Assembly: GCA_031290985.1 (NCBI GenBank)
Contig: JARLJW010000078.1
Coordinates: forward strand, 1 to 42,113
DNA length: 42,113 bases
Source of the DNA: Verrucomicrobiia bacterium
GTDB taxonomy: Bacteria; Verrucomicrobiota; Verrucomicrobiia; Limisphaerales; UBA11358
Direction: 5' to 3'
Shown: positions 8,648-16,200 of the stretch, one piece after another
Numbering within the stretch: the first letter of the stretch is position 1
Layout: each line of letters begins with the position of its first letter
The notes under the pieces: generated by a model
What the model saw: the letters and a program-made list of their open reading frames with translations, nothing else
Told to the model about the DNA's origin: nothing
Database searches by the model: none
Translations under genes and position numbers: made by a program

Positions 8648-9790
8648 ATGGATCAAAACTGTTCAATCCCATTCAACCGCTCCTCGCTTCTGGGCCGGGA
8701 ACTGGAATACATATTCAAGACGATGACCATCGGCCAGATTGCCGGGGATCAAACTTACTCCAAAAGGTGCCATGCCTTTTTGGAGCAGGTGCTGGGCGTG
8801 CCGAAGGCCATGGTGACGACCTCGTGCACGCACGCGCTCGAAATGAGCGCGCTCCTGCTCAACATCCAGCCCGGCGACGAGGTGATCGTCCCCGCCTTTA
8901 CCTTCGTATCCACGGCGAATGCCTTCGCGTTGCGCGGAGCCAAAATTATTTTTGCCGACATTCGCCCCGACACGTTGAACTTGGACGAGCAGAAGTTGGC
9001 GGACCTCATCACCTCCAAGACCAAGGTGGTCGTGCCTGTGCATTATGCCGGGGTCGGTTGCGAAATGGATGTGATCGGTGAAATTGCCGCCCGGCATGGG
9101 CTGTCCGTGGTGGAAGACAACGCCCACGGACTCTTCGGAAAATTCCGGGGCCGCTGGCTCGGAACCTTCGGCTGTCTGGCGACCCAGAGTTTTCACGAAA
9201 CAAAAAATATCACCTGTGGCGAGGGCGGCGCGCTGCTCATCAACGACGCCCGCCTGGTGGAACGCGCCGAGATCATTCGTGAAAAAGGCACGAATCGCAG
9301 CCGGTACTTCCGGGGCCAGGTGGACAAATATTCCTGGGTGGACATCGGCTCGAGCTATGTGATGAGTGACGTCCTCGCAGCTTTTCTCTACGCCCAGTTG
9401 GAAGCCTGGGAGACGATCCAGCTGAAGCGGCAGCGCATCTGGAACCATTATGACAACCAGCTGTGTCACTGGGCCCGGGAACGCGGGATTGGCTGTCCCG
9501 TGGTGCCAGCCCATTGCGAACAGTCCCATCACATGTATTACCTGCTGCTGCCTTCGCTGGAACAGCGGCAGGCTTTCATCGCTTTCCTGAAAGCCCGGAA
9601 CATTTTGAGCGTGTTCCATTATGTTCCGCTTCATCTCTCCCCCATGGCGGAACGGATGGGCGGACGTCAAGCAGACTGCCCGGTCGCCGAAGACCGAAGC
9701 GACCGGCTGGTGCGGCTGCCATTTTACAACAGCCTCAGCCCGGACGATCAGGACCGGGTCATTCAGGCCGTCCGGGAATTCGAGATGTGA
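8648..9790 (+). CDS. wecE: WecE/RffA-like dTDP-sugar 4-aminotransferase
   Basis: A PLP-dependent DegT/DnrJ/EryC1-family enzyme, predicted to convert dTDP-4-keto-6-deoxyglucose to the 4-amino-4,6-dideoxy sugar with glutamate as amino donor. It is close to enterobacterial WecE throughout: IPFNRSSLLGRELEY at the start, IQPGDEVIVPAFTFVSTANA, VVEDNAHG (PLP-phosphate region), the Schiff-base lysine at residue 186 in SFHETKN, then IREKGTNRS and FRGQVDKYSW. The 380 residues are near family length. Neighbours encoding acetyltransferase and lipid-linked glycosyltransferase functions support a Fuc4NAc-like pathway. The dTDP-glucose genes (rffG/rffH or rmlA/rmlB) are not in this window. Confidence 0.92.
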   Translation: MDQNCSIPFNRSSLLGRELEYIFKTMTIGQIAGDQTYSKRCHAFLEQVLGVPKAMVTTSCTHALEMSALLLNIQPGDEVIVPAFTFVSTANAFALRGAKIIFADIRPDTLNLDEQKLADLITSKTKVVVPVHYAGVGCEMDVIGEIAARHGLSVVEDNAHGLFGKFRGRWLGTFGCLATQSFHETKNITCGEGGALLINDARLVERAEIIREKGTNRSRYFRGQVDKYSWVDIGSSYVMSDVLAAFLYAQLEAWETIQLKRQRIWNHYDNQLCHWARERGIGCPVVPAHCEQSHHMYYLLLPSLEQRQAFIAFLKARNILSVFHYVPLHLSPMAERMGGRQADCPVAEDRSDRLVRLPFYNSLSPDDQDRVIQAVREFEM

Positions 9791-9806
9791 TTTGACGCCA
9801 CGCTGA

Positions 9807-11633
9807 ATGCATCGAAGCCCATCACCGAAACTTTTCAACGGGGACTGGTTGTCCGGTTGCACGCGATTGCTCGTGGGCCGGCGGGGCGGTTTTCAGGCGC
9901 TCGTCTGGGCCGCCGCAATCAACTTCCTTCTGTTCGGCCTTTTTCTGGCCGGAACCACGCCACTGTATGAAACCAATGACGACCTGATGATGCAGTTGAT
10001 CGCATCGGGTTTTCACACCGGCCATCCTGACGGGCATCTGGTGTTCACCAACATTTTGATCGGTTGGGCGCTCCAGTTTCTTTATGGCACCTGGGCCGGG
10101 TGCAACTGGTATTTTATCTACCTCGTGGTGGTGCATTACGCCGCGCTCACCGCCATTGCTTTTCTCGTGGTGTCTCGCCGGGGAGGGTGGCTGTTCACCG
10201 GGCTCTATGTGGGATTTTTTCTGATCGTTGAAATGCGCATTCTGCTGCACCTGCAATTCACCACGACCGCCTTCCTGGCGGGAACTGCCGGGCTGTTGCT
10301 CCTGGTGGACGGACTCCAGCCTGCGCAGCCGGCACGCTGGCCCAAAGTGATCACCGGGTTTGCTTTTGCCGGGGTGATGTGTCTGGTGCGTGAGCCGGTG
10401 GCGATGTTGTTTCTGATCATTGCTTTTCCCTTTATACTGGAACGGTTGGGCTTGACCCAATGGCGTCGATTGTTGGGAACCGGTTTGGCGTTTGCATTTA
10501 TCTTCACGGTTTTGCATGGCCTCAATCGCTGGGCTTACCAGCGCGATCCCGCTTGGGCCGAATTTACCGGCTACAACCAGATGCGTGGTGAAATTCACGT
10601 TACCGCGCTGGAGAAATTTATTCCGCAGGCGGCTCCGGCGGTGGGTTGGAGCACGAACGATGGCTGGATGTTTTCCAAGTTCTATTTCTCCGAGCCGGAC
10701 GTGTATGCGGGGGCGCCCAAGATGCGCCTTCTTTTAGCCCGGTTGAAAACGCTCGCGCGCGACGAACCGGCATCGGCGTGGAAATTTTCGGCAAGTTTCC
10801 TGTATCTGCCGACAATTCTCTGGCGCGACGCGGGCCTGCTGATGAAGCTGGCCTTGCTGAACGCCATCTGGTGTGTCGTTGCGGCGGGAGTTTTCCGTCG
10901 GCGCTGCCTGGTTACACTGCTAATTTCTTATGGCGTATTTGTGGTGTTTTGCTTTTATCTGTTCATGACCGCCCGGCTGCCCGAACGCGTCTCTTATAAT
11001 ATTCCACTGTTCATCCACGCCATCTGCCTCTATTGGGCAACCGGTTTCCCTAACTGGCCGGCCGCGCGGATCCGCCCCGGTTGGCGCGCCCAAACATTGC
11101 GGCTGGCGGCACTCGTCCTGGTTCCGATTTGGGCCGCCCTGTATCTTTCCGTTCTTTCTGACTTGGCCCGGAGCTTGTGGTGGGCCAACACATCCAACCG
11201 AAACCTGGAACACATCAGCCGCAAAATCCTCCAGCCGATTCGCGCCGGTCTGCCCGCCCAAAAGCCGCCGGTCTTGATTGCGATACCGCTGGACTCGGTG
11301 TTGGAGCAATGTCTTTTCTTTTATCCAACGGCCGCGCAGGTTCCCTTTTCTCTGGTGCCCTATGGCTGGATCACCCACTCGCCAATTTTCACCCAAATCC
11401 TGGAACGACACCATCTCCGTCCGTATTCCCTTTCGCTGGTGGATCGGCCGGACATTTATTTTATGATGGAACCGGGGTGGCTGGAACCGCTCAAAGTGTT
11501 TTATCGCGAGCATTACGGGTTGGAGGTCAGGTTTGACATGGTCTTGAACACCGATGAAATGCCGCCGTTCGCAGATTGCCGGCTTCACCTCTACCAAGCT
11601 CATGTCGTCGGCGACCAGGCAACGGCACCATGA
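9807..11633 (+). CDS. Large polytopic membrane protein, possible GT-C glycosyltransferase
   Basis: This 608-residue protein has a basic N-terminus, a first membrane helix at about 31-50 and then the acidic loop LYETNDDLMMQL, placed like the catalytic loop of GT-C enzymes. About ten more hydrophobic segments follow and, near the C-terminus, a soluble domain. I do not recognise a named family. It sits 16 bp after the WecE-like gene and reads the same way, so it is probably in the same operon and may polymerise or transfer the lipid-linked sugar. A flippase or O-antigen polymerase is the main alternative. Confidence 0.6.
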   Translation: MHRSPSPKLFNGDWLSGCTRLLVGRRGGFQALVWAAAINFLLFGLFLAGTTPLYETNDDLMMQLIASGFHTGHPDGHLVFTNILIGWALQFLYGTWAGCNWYFIYLVVVHYAALTAIAFLVVSRRGGWLFTGLYVGFFLIVEMRILLHLQFTTTAFLAGTAGLLLLVDGLQPAQPARWPKVITGFAFAGVMCLVREPVAMLFLIIAFPFILERLGLTQWRRLLGTGLAFAFIFTVLHGLNRWAYQRDPAWAEFTGYNQMRGEIHVTALEKFIPQAAPAVGWSTNDGWMFSKFYFSEPDVYAGAPKMRLLLARLKTLARDEPASAWKFSASFLYLPTILWRDAGLLMKLALLNAIWCVVAAGVFRRRCLVTLLISYGVFVVFCFYLFMTARLPERVSYNIPLFIHAICLYWATGFPNWPAARIRPGWRAQTLRLAALVLVPIWAALYLSVLSDLARSLWWANTSNRNLEHISRKILQPIRAGLPAQKPPVLIAIPLDSVLEQCLFFYPTAAQVPFSLVPYGWITHSPIFTQILERHHLRPYSLSLVDRPDIYFMMEPGWLEPLKVFYREHYGLEVRFDMVLNTDEMPPFADCRLHLYQAHVVGDQATAP

Positions 11634-11681
11634 ATCATCACCGGCCCATCAATCCGGCGCCTTCGGCGCGACCGATTTAAA

Positions 11682-12293
11682 ATGAACATCATCGACAAGT
11701 TTTCCACGATTCTGAGTTCGCCGGCAGGTTACCGGCTTTTTTCCAGGCTGGTGGGCGGCAATGTCTGGCAAACCCATCTCGCTGATCATGTGCAACCGGT
11801 GGCGGGCGAAAAAATTCTCGATATCGGCTGCGGGCCGGCGGACGTGCTGAACTATCTGCCGGCATGTGATTATAGCGGCATCGACATCAGTCCTGAATAC
11901 ATCGCATCGGCCCAAAAGCGTTTCGCTGGCAGGGGGCGTTTCCATTGCCAGGGAATTGGGCTGGCGACCATGGAACAGGCACCAGGTTCATTTGATCTGG
12001 CTCTTGCCACCGGGGTGCTCCACCACTTGGATGACAAGACGGCCGACGAACTTTTTAAGCTGGCCCGGCTCGCCCTCCGGCCCGGCGGCCGGCTCATCAC
12101 CTACGACGGCTGTTATGTTCCGAACCAGTCAAAAATCGCCCGCTGGCTGCTCGACCACGACCGTGGGAAGCATGTTCGCACCCAGGCGGAATATGTGCGG
12201 CTGGCTTCAACGCGCTTCCACAAGGTGGAATCACATTTGCGGCATGACCTGCTTCGTGTTCCTTATACCCACTTGATCATGCGTTGCGGCTAA
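11682..12293 (+). CDS. Class I SAM-dependent methyltransferase
   Basis: A 203-residue protein with the SAM-binding glycine loop KILDIGCGPADVL (about 39-51), the acidic end of strand 2 in YSGIDISPEYI, and the strand-4 region FDLALATGVLHHLDD followed by LRPGGRLITYDG. These are the standard class I methyltransferase motifs. The C-terminus is short, so the acceptor-binding part is small. It is the last gene of the plus-strand glycan set and converges with the next minus-strand gene, with only 24 bp between. Methylation of a sugar or of a lipid-linked intermediate is plausible from context, but the substrate is not identifiable. Confidence 0.85.
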   Translation: MNIIDKFSTILSSPAGYRLFSRLVGGNVWQTHLADHVQPVAGEKILDIGCGPADVLNYLPACDYSGIDISPEYIASAQKRFAGRGRFHCQGIGLATMEQAPGSFDLALATGVLHHLDDKTADELFKLARLALRPGGRLITYDGCYVPNQSKIARWLLDHDRGKHVRTQAEYVRLASTRFHKVESHLRHDLLRVPYTHLIMRCG

Positions 12294-12317
12294 AATCCAT
12301 TTATTGGGGAGGTTGCG

Positions 12318-14006
12318 TCAGTTCGTATCGGCCTTATAGCCCGAGAACTTCAGCACCGGCAGGTTCTCCAGCCGGTTTATCGGGCCCGCCGGAGACATTT
12401 CCAGAACTTGTTCCTGCACGGCATGATCCCGGAGTTGCGCCGTAACTTGAGCATTCCAGTAATTTAGATGAGGCACCCACTGGCCAACGGGCAGGCCCGA
12501 CGGCGGCAACAGCTTTTCCGGGCGCGTGACGGACAAATTTCCCACGGTCCAGACATTGTTGCTCCCGCGCAAAGTGTCGGTTATTTCGTTCAGCACCGGC
12601 GCCATCGGATCCGGTTTGTTCATCTGTTCCGCGGCCAGGTCATTGCGATGCACCTTGTGTGAAGTTATCGGCGGCACGGTCACCCAGCGGGCCTGGCCAG
12701 TGTAATACCGGTCGAACGTGATTCCTTCCCACGCGCCTTGAACCACGATCAGATCCCCCGCTTTGGCCTTTTGATCAAGAATGGTGGCGAGCAGATCCAC
12801 ATTGCTCCGCCGCGTATGTGCTTCCTCCCAGCCTGATCTTGCGCACCAACTCATCATTACCACCAGCAGCCCGATGCGGAGCAACCCCCACGGGCGCAGC
12901 TTGGGCAAGGTCGCACCCAGCACTCCATCCAATGAAATTGTACACAGACAGAGCATTTCGACGTAATACCATGACTGCGTCAAATACCGTAATTTCACCA
13001 GAAAAGCCAGAAACCCGACGATTCCCAAAACCATGCTCACAATACAGTACAGCGCCAGGTCAGAACGGTTCCGGATGGTGCGCGTTTCGCGGTCCGGCGC
13101 CTGCGGCTTGCGTTTCAATTGCATCATCAGTGCCACCACGGCTCCGACCAGCAGAAGCGCAACCCAGAGCCAGACTTCCGGGCCGTCGTAAGTGGACGGA
13201 CGGGCACTGCTCTTGGCGGTCACGGCATCACCGAACTTATACCAAAGCAGCAAAGGACTGAAGGATGGCTCCTGATTCATGGGTACGTAGGCCGAGCCGC
13301 GATGGATGACGGGCAGATAGATTGCCATGGATGCACCGGCCGCCGCGCCGATCCCCACCAGCGCCCCGAGCGTCCTCCATTGCCGTCGCCGGATCACTAC
13401 CAAGGCGGCGCCGACCAGCATCGCCCCCAAGAATACCACGTCATAATACACGCACTGTGCAAAAAGAATGCCGATGAGACCGGTCCCAAGAACTCGCCAC
13501 CGCGACGGGTTCTCAACGATCCGCCAGAGCATCCCAAAACTGAGCACCAGCAGGCAGCTCGCCAGGCCATAAGCCCGGTTTGCTCCGACAATGAAAATAA
13601 ACACCGGCAGACTGCCCAGCAGGGCAACGCTTAAAGTCGGTGCGCGCCCGCCCATCCAACGCGAGCATAACCATAGCGAAACGAGAAAACAAACGCCCAC
13701 ATACAATCCCACCATGCGGATGCCGGCGTCACCGTTCGTCAGGCCCAGCCAGCTAAACCCGCGCAGGATCAACAGCCAGAACGGGGGGAACGACTCGAAA
13801 GACAGGTTGCCCCACAGCTCCTTCAATGAAGCCAACTGCACCATGTTGATGGAGTTGGTCTCGTCGCGCCATAAGGGTCCCGCATACATCGCCGTGGAAA
13901 CCAACAGGACGAGGGAAAAGGCCGTCCCAACCAGGGCCGCGGCGGTCTCCGCGCCAAACTTCCGCCCTGGTAACACGGTTGGAGCTTTAGCCGGTTGTGT
14001 TATCAA
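12318..14006 (-). CDS. GT-C family membrane glycosyltransferase-like protein
   Basis: A 562-residue polytopic protein, predicted to be a periplasmic-facing glycosyltransferase. After the first helix comes the motif GPLWRDETNSINM, the acidic catalytic loop typical of PMT/ArnT-like GT-C proteins, followed by about ten hydrophobic segments and a soluble C-terminal third. It is clearly distinct from the paralogous pair at 5011 and 14473. The start is TTG: no ATG lies upstream in frame before the homologous region, and an AAGGA-like site sits 10 bases before it. An open, start-less frame ends 16 bp upstream (14022), suggesting a disrupted gene once preceded it. Donor and acceptor are unknown. Confidence 0.72.
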   Translation of the reverse strand: MITQPAKAPTVLPGRKFGAETAAALVGTAFSLVLLVSTAMYAGPLWRDETNSINMVQLASLKELWGNLSFESFPPFWLLILRGFSWLGLTNGDAGIRMVGLYVGVCFLVSLWLCSRWMGGRAPTLSVALLGSLPVFIFIVGANRAYGLASCLLVLSFGMLWRIVENPSRWRVLGTGLIGILFAQCVYYDVVFLGAMLVGAALVVIRRRQWRTLGALVGIGAAAGASMAIYLPVIHRGSAYVPMNQEPSFSPLLLWYKFGDAVTAKSSARPSTYDGPEVWLWVALLLVGAVVALMMQLKRKPQAPDRETRTIRNRSDLALYCIVSMVLGIVGFLAFLVKLRYLTQSWYYVEMLCLCTISLDGVLGATLPKLRPWGLLRIGLLVVMMSWCARSGWEEAHTRRSNVDLLATILDQKAKAGDLIVVQGAWEGITFDRYYTGQARWVTVPPITSHKVHRNDLAAEQMNKPDPMAPVLNEITDTLRGSNNVWTVGNLSVTRPEKLLPPSGLPVGQWVPHLNYWNAQVTAQLRDHAVQEQVLEMSPAGPINRLENLPVLKFSGYKADTN

Positions 14007-14021
14007 TCGTTCGTTTTCCTT

Positions 14022-14199
14022 TCAGTCTCCAAATTGTTCAAAAGCATCCTCAACACAATTCACAACCGGGTCATTTTCGCGACGAACAAAATATTCCGGC
14101 AGCATGTTTAAAGAAGTGTGCAGCCAGCGTCCTGCCAAGTTCAAGGCAATTAGGCATCGAAACTGGTGCCGCCTTTCGCTCGATACAACTGCCTCGTAA
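14022..14199 (-). pseudogene. Possible 3' end of a lost gene
   Basis: Minus-strand reading is open for at least 59 codons and ends ...LPEYFVRRENDPVVN... then FGD-stop at 14022. The composition is protein-like (mixed charged, aromatic and hydrophobic residues), unlike most shadow frames here. The only ATG is at 14105, which would give just 27 residues. I recognise no family. The stop lies 16 bp before the TTG start of the 12318-14006 gene on the same strand, as operon partners do. It may be the tail of a gene truncated by the duplication next to it, or chance. Confidence 0.35.
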
Positions 14200-14265
14200 C
14201 GATGATTGCAGGGCGGCCGGCAGCGTAAGGTTATGCCGCGGCGGGTTCCTGTGCGGACACCAGCC

Positions 14266-14439
14266 GGGCGGCGGGATGCCTTGTAGCAGCAACTGGCCGG
14301 CGCCGGCGCCGGCGCCCTCGGCGCGCGCCAGCGGAAAGGCGAGCAGCCGCAGCCGGGCGGCGGCCACGATGCCGGGGATGATCAGCATGAACCACCACAT
14401 CCCGTGGGGCGGGCGGGAGGTGGAGCGCGGCGGCGTCGG
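14266..14439 (-). pseudogene. 5' fragment of a third GT-C glycosyltransferase copy
   Basis: Minus-strand translation gives PTPPRSTS...MWWFML then VAAARLRLLAFPLARAEGAG and GQLLLQGIPP. This aligns with the first ~60 residues of the intact copy at 5011-6624 (MTPPRSTS...LWWFMLV...VAAARLRLLDFPLERDEGEYAY...GQLMLQGIPP). The start codon has become CCG, and the catalytic ERDEGEYAYAG loop is altered to ARAEGAGAGAG with loss of most acidic and aromatic residues. Similarity stops after IPP. It is therefore a dead 5' fragment, adjacent to and in the same orientation as the intact copy at 14473-16107. Confidence 0.85.
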
Positions 14440-14454
14440 GTGCGGGCCTGGGAA

Positions 14455-14489
14455 AAAATCAGCGGGCTGAATTCAATTCAATTTGCCGG
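14455..14489. repeat. 35-bp direct repeat, copy 1 (duplication junction)
   Basis: This matches 16123-16157 in 34 of 35 bases. In copy 2 the sequence lies just upstream of the start of the 14473-16107 gene. Here it lies upstream of the broken third copy and at the same time encodes the final residues (AGKLN-stop) of the 14473-16107 gene. This is the signature of a tandem duplication whose junction lies close to here. Confidence 0.8.
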
Positions 14490-16107
14490 CCATGGGTTTG
14501 CGGCGGTAAAGCTCCAGACCAACATTTTTCAAAGGGCCGTGGCGCCGGGCGTCATCGTTCCAATAATAGCTGGTTTCGACAAGCGAGGTGAGTTCGGCGA
14601 TCCCGACCAGTTCGTAGCCGGATCGATAACCTGACCACCAGTCAAAAATGGCGGGATTGGAATCCGGCCGCCGTTGCCACGAGGAATCGACATTGGCGAA
14701 GACGATGTATTCAGGCGGGCAGGCCTCGATTTCAGCGATCATCTCATGCTGCATCTTCAAGGCGAAAGGTTGCGGCTCCATCAGGCCATAGATGTATATG
14801 TATCCGGTCGCAGAATGGCGGCGGGCGTAGAAATAAATCTGCGGCTCGGATCCCAACACCGCGATGCGCGCATCGGGCGCGGAATTGGCGCGGATGAAAG
14901 CCGCGACGACCTGGGATTCCGGGATGGGTTCCATGCCATGCAGGGCGTGCCCGCCATACCGGGCCAGCACGGACGCGGTGCGGGTGTAATTATACAGCGT
15001 GAGCGCAAGCAGCACGGCAAAGATCAGCGCCGGAACCCTGGCGAACCGCGTGGTGCGCGGATTTTGCTGCAACCAATGAGCGCCCCCGCTGACGGCACCG
15101 CCTGCAAGCAACGCAGCGGCAGGCAGCAGCAGCAAAAAATAATGCGTGCGAAAATAAAAACCGGGGGCGGTGGTCAGGGCCGACGCGAGACAGAACCCCA
15201 AAAAACAAATCCGGACGGTCCGCAATCTGCCGTCCACCCAGATCACGCCCAGACCGGCAACCGACAGCCACCACAGCCGGCAATCGGAAAGAATGGAATG
15301 CAGACTCCATTCCAGATTCGACACCGCCCCGGCAGGCCGGACTAGGGAGACATAAGCCCGGCCATAAGCCATGGTCCAAAACCAGAATTTCTCAAAGACT
15401 CCCGCGTGCCACAGCCACAGGCAGCACAGGGCAAACGGCAGCATCGTCGCCAGCACCAACACCGCGACCGCAGCCAGATGGCGGCCACGGGAAAGGTCGT
15501 TATTACGCTTGAAACCGGCGCCGATCAAAGCCACGCCCGCCCAAAGCGCCAGCAGTGCGGCATGTTGTTTCATCAAGATGGCCAGGCCGAAACAAAAACC
15601 GCCCAGGGCCAGGACCGGCAATTTCCTGCCGGACCAGCCTGAACAAAAACAGCACAAACCCAGCGTGGCGAAGAACGCGCAAAAATGGGTGGCATGGGCG
15701 GAATAGCCCAGCATCGCCGTGCTGATGGCGAGCGTGGCATAGCTGGTGGCAGCGATGACCCCGGCGGTTTCGTCGAGCATTTTTTTGCCGAGCCAGAAGA
15801 GCATCAGCGCGGTGGCCGTGGTCAGCAGCAGCAGCCCAAAATGGATGCCCGCGGGGGTTTCACCAAAGGGCCCCATCATGGCGGCGTAGGCCAGATAGGT
15901 GCCGGGGAATTTCATATTGTAGGCCAGTTCGTAGGGCGGGATGCCCTGCAGGATCAACTGACCGGCGTAGGCGTACTCGCCTTCGTCGCGCTCGAGGGGA
16001 AAGTTCATCATTTGCAAGCGCAAGGCGGCGACAAGGACCAGCACAGCGAGCATGAACCAACGTGGCCAGAAGCGCTGGAACGAGGAAGAGCGTGGCGGCG
16101 GCGTCAT
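14473..16107 (-). CDS. GT-C family membrane glycosyltransferase (ArnT/PMT-like), copy 2
   Basis: A 544-residue paralogue of the 5011-6624 protein with the same series of motifs: first helix, PLERDEGEYAYAGQLILQGIPPYELAYNMKFPGTYLAY loop region, GKKMLDETAGV, LMKQHAALLALW, and the C-terminal GSEPQIYFYARRHSATGYIY. Function is inferred as for copy 1: sugar transfer from a polyprenyl-phosphate donor at the periplasmic face. Copy 1 ends LEIYRRK-stop. This one ends LELYRRKPMAGKLN-stop, and the additional seven residues are read from duplicated upstream DNA (14455-14489), so its original stop was lost at the junction. It diverges from the transporter gene at 16201 with 93 bp between. Confidence 0.82.
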   Translation of the reverse strand: MTPPPRSSSFQRFWPRWFMLAVLVLVAALRLQMMNFPLERDEGEYAYAGQLILQGIPPYELAYNMKFPGTYLAYAAMMGPFGETPAGIHFGLLLLTTATALMLFWLGKKMLDETAGVIAATSYATLAISTAMLGYSAHATHFCAFFATLGLCCFCSGWSGRKLPVLALGGFCFGLAILMKQHAALLALWAGVALIGAGFKRNNDLSRGRHLAAVAVLVLATMLPFALCCLWLWHAGVFEKFWFWTMAYGRAYVSLVRPAGAVSNLEWSLHSILSDCRLWWLSVAGLGVIWVDGRLRTVRICFLGFCLASALTTAPGFYFRTHYFLLLLPAAALLAGGAVSGGAHWLQQNPRTTRFARVPALIFAVLLALTLYNYTRTASVLARYGGHALHGMEPIPESQVVAAFIRANSAPDARIAVLGSEPQIYFYARRHSATGYIYIYGLMEPQPFALKMQHEMIAEIEACPPEYIVFANVDSSWQRRPDSNPAIFDWWSGYRSGYELVGIAELTSLVETSYYWNDDARRHGPLKNVGLELYRRKPMAGKLN

Positions 16108-16122
16108 GCCCGGGGATGAGAC

Positions 16123-16157
16123 AAAATCAGCAGGCTGAATTCAATTCAATTTGCCGG
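16123..16157. repeat. 35-bp direct repeat, copy 2
   Basis: This is the partner of 14455-14489 (one mismatch), located 16-50 bp upstream of the start codon of the copy-2 glycosyltransferase. It marks the upstream end of the duplicated unit. Confidence 0.8.
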
Positions 16158-16200
16158 ATTCAGTTGACCGCGGCACGGGTGTCCGTGAAAATTTCCGGCA

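Larger units (their letters stand above)
14007..14472. other. 466-bp region holding gene debris
   Basis: This stretch contains two pieces of debris rather than an intact gene. One is an open frame without a start ending at 14022. The other is the N-terminal part of a third copy of the neighbouring GT-C glycosyltransferase (14266-14439). The far end is the duplication junction described at 14455-14489. It separates the minus-strand gene at 12318 from the GT-C copy at 14473. Confidence 0.6.
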
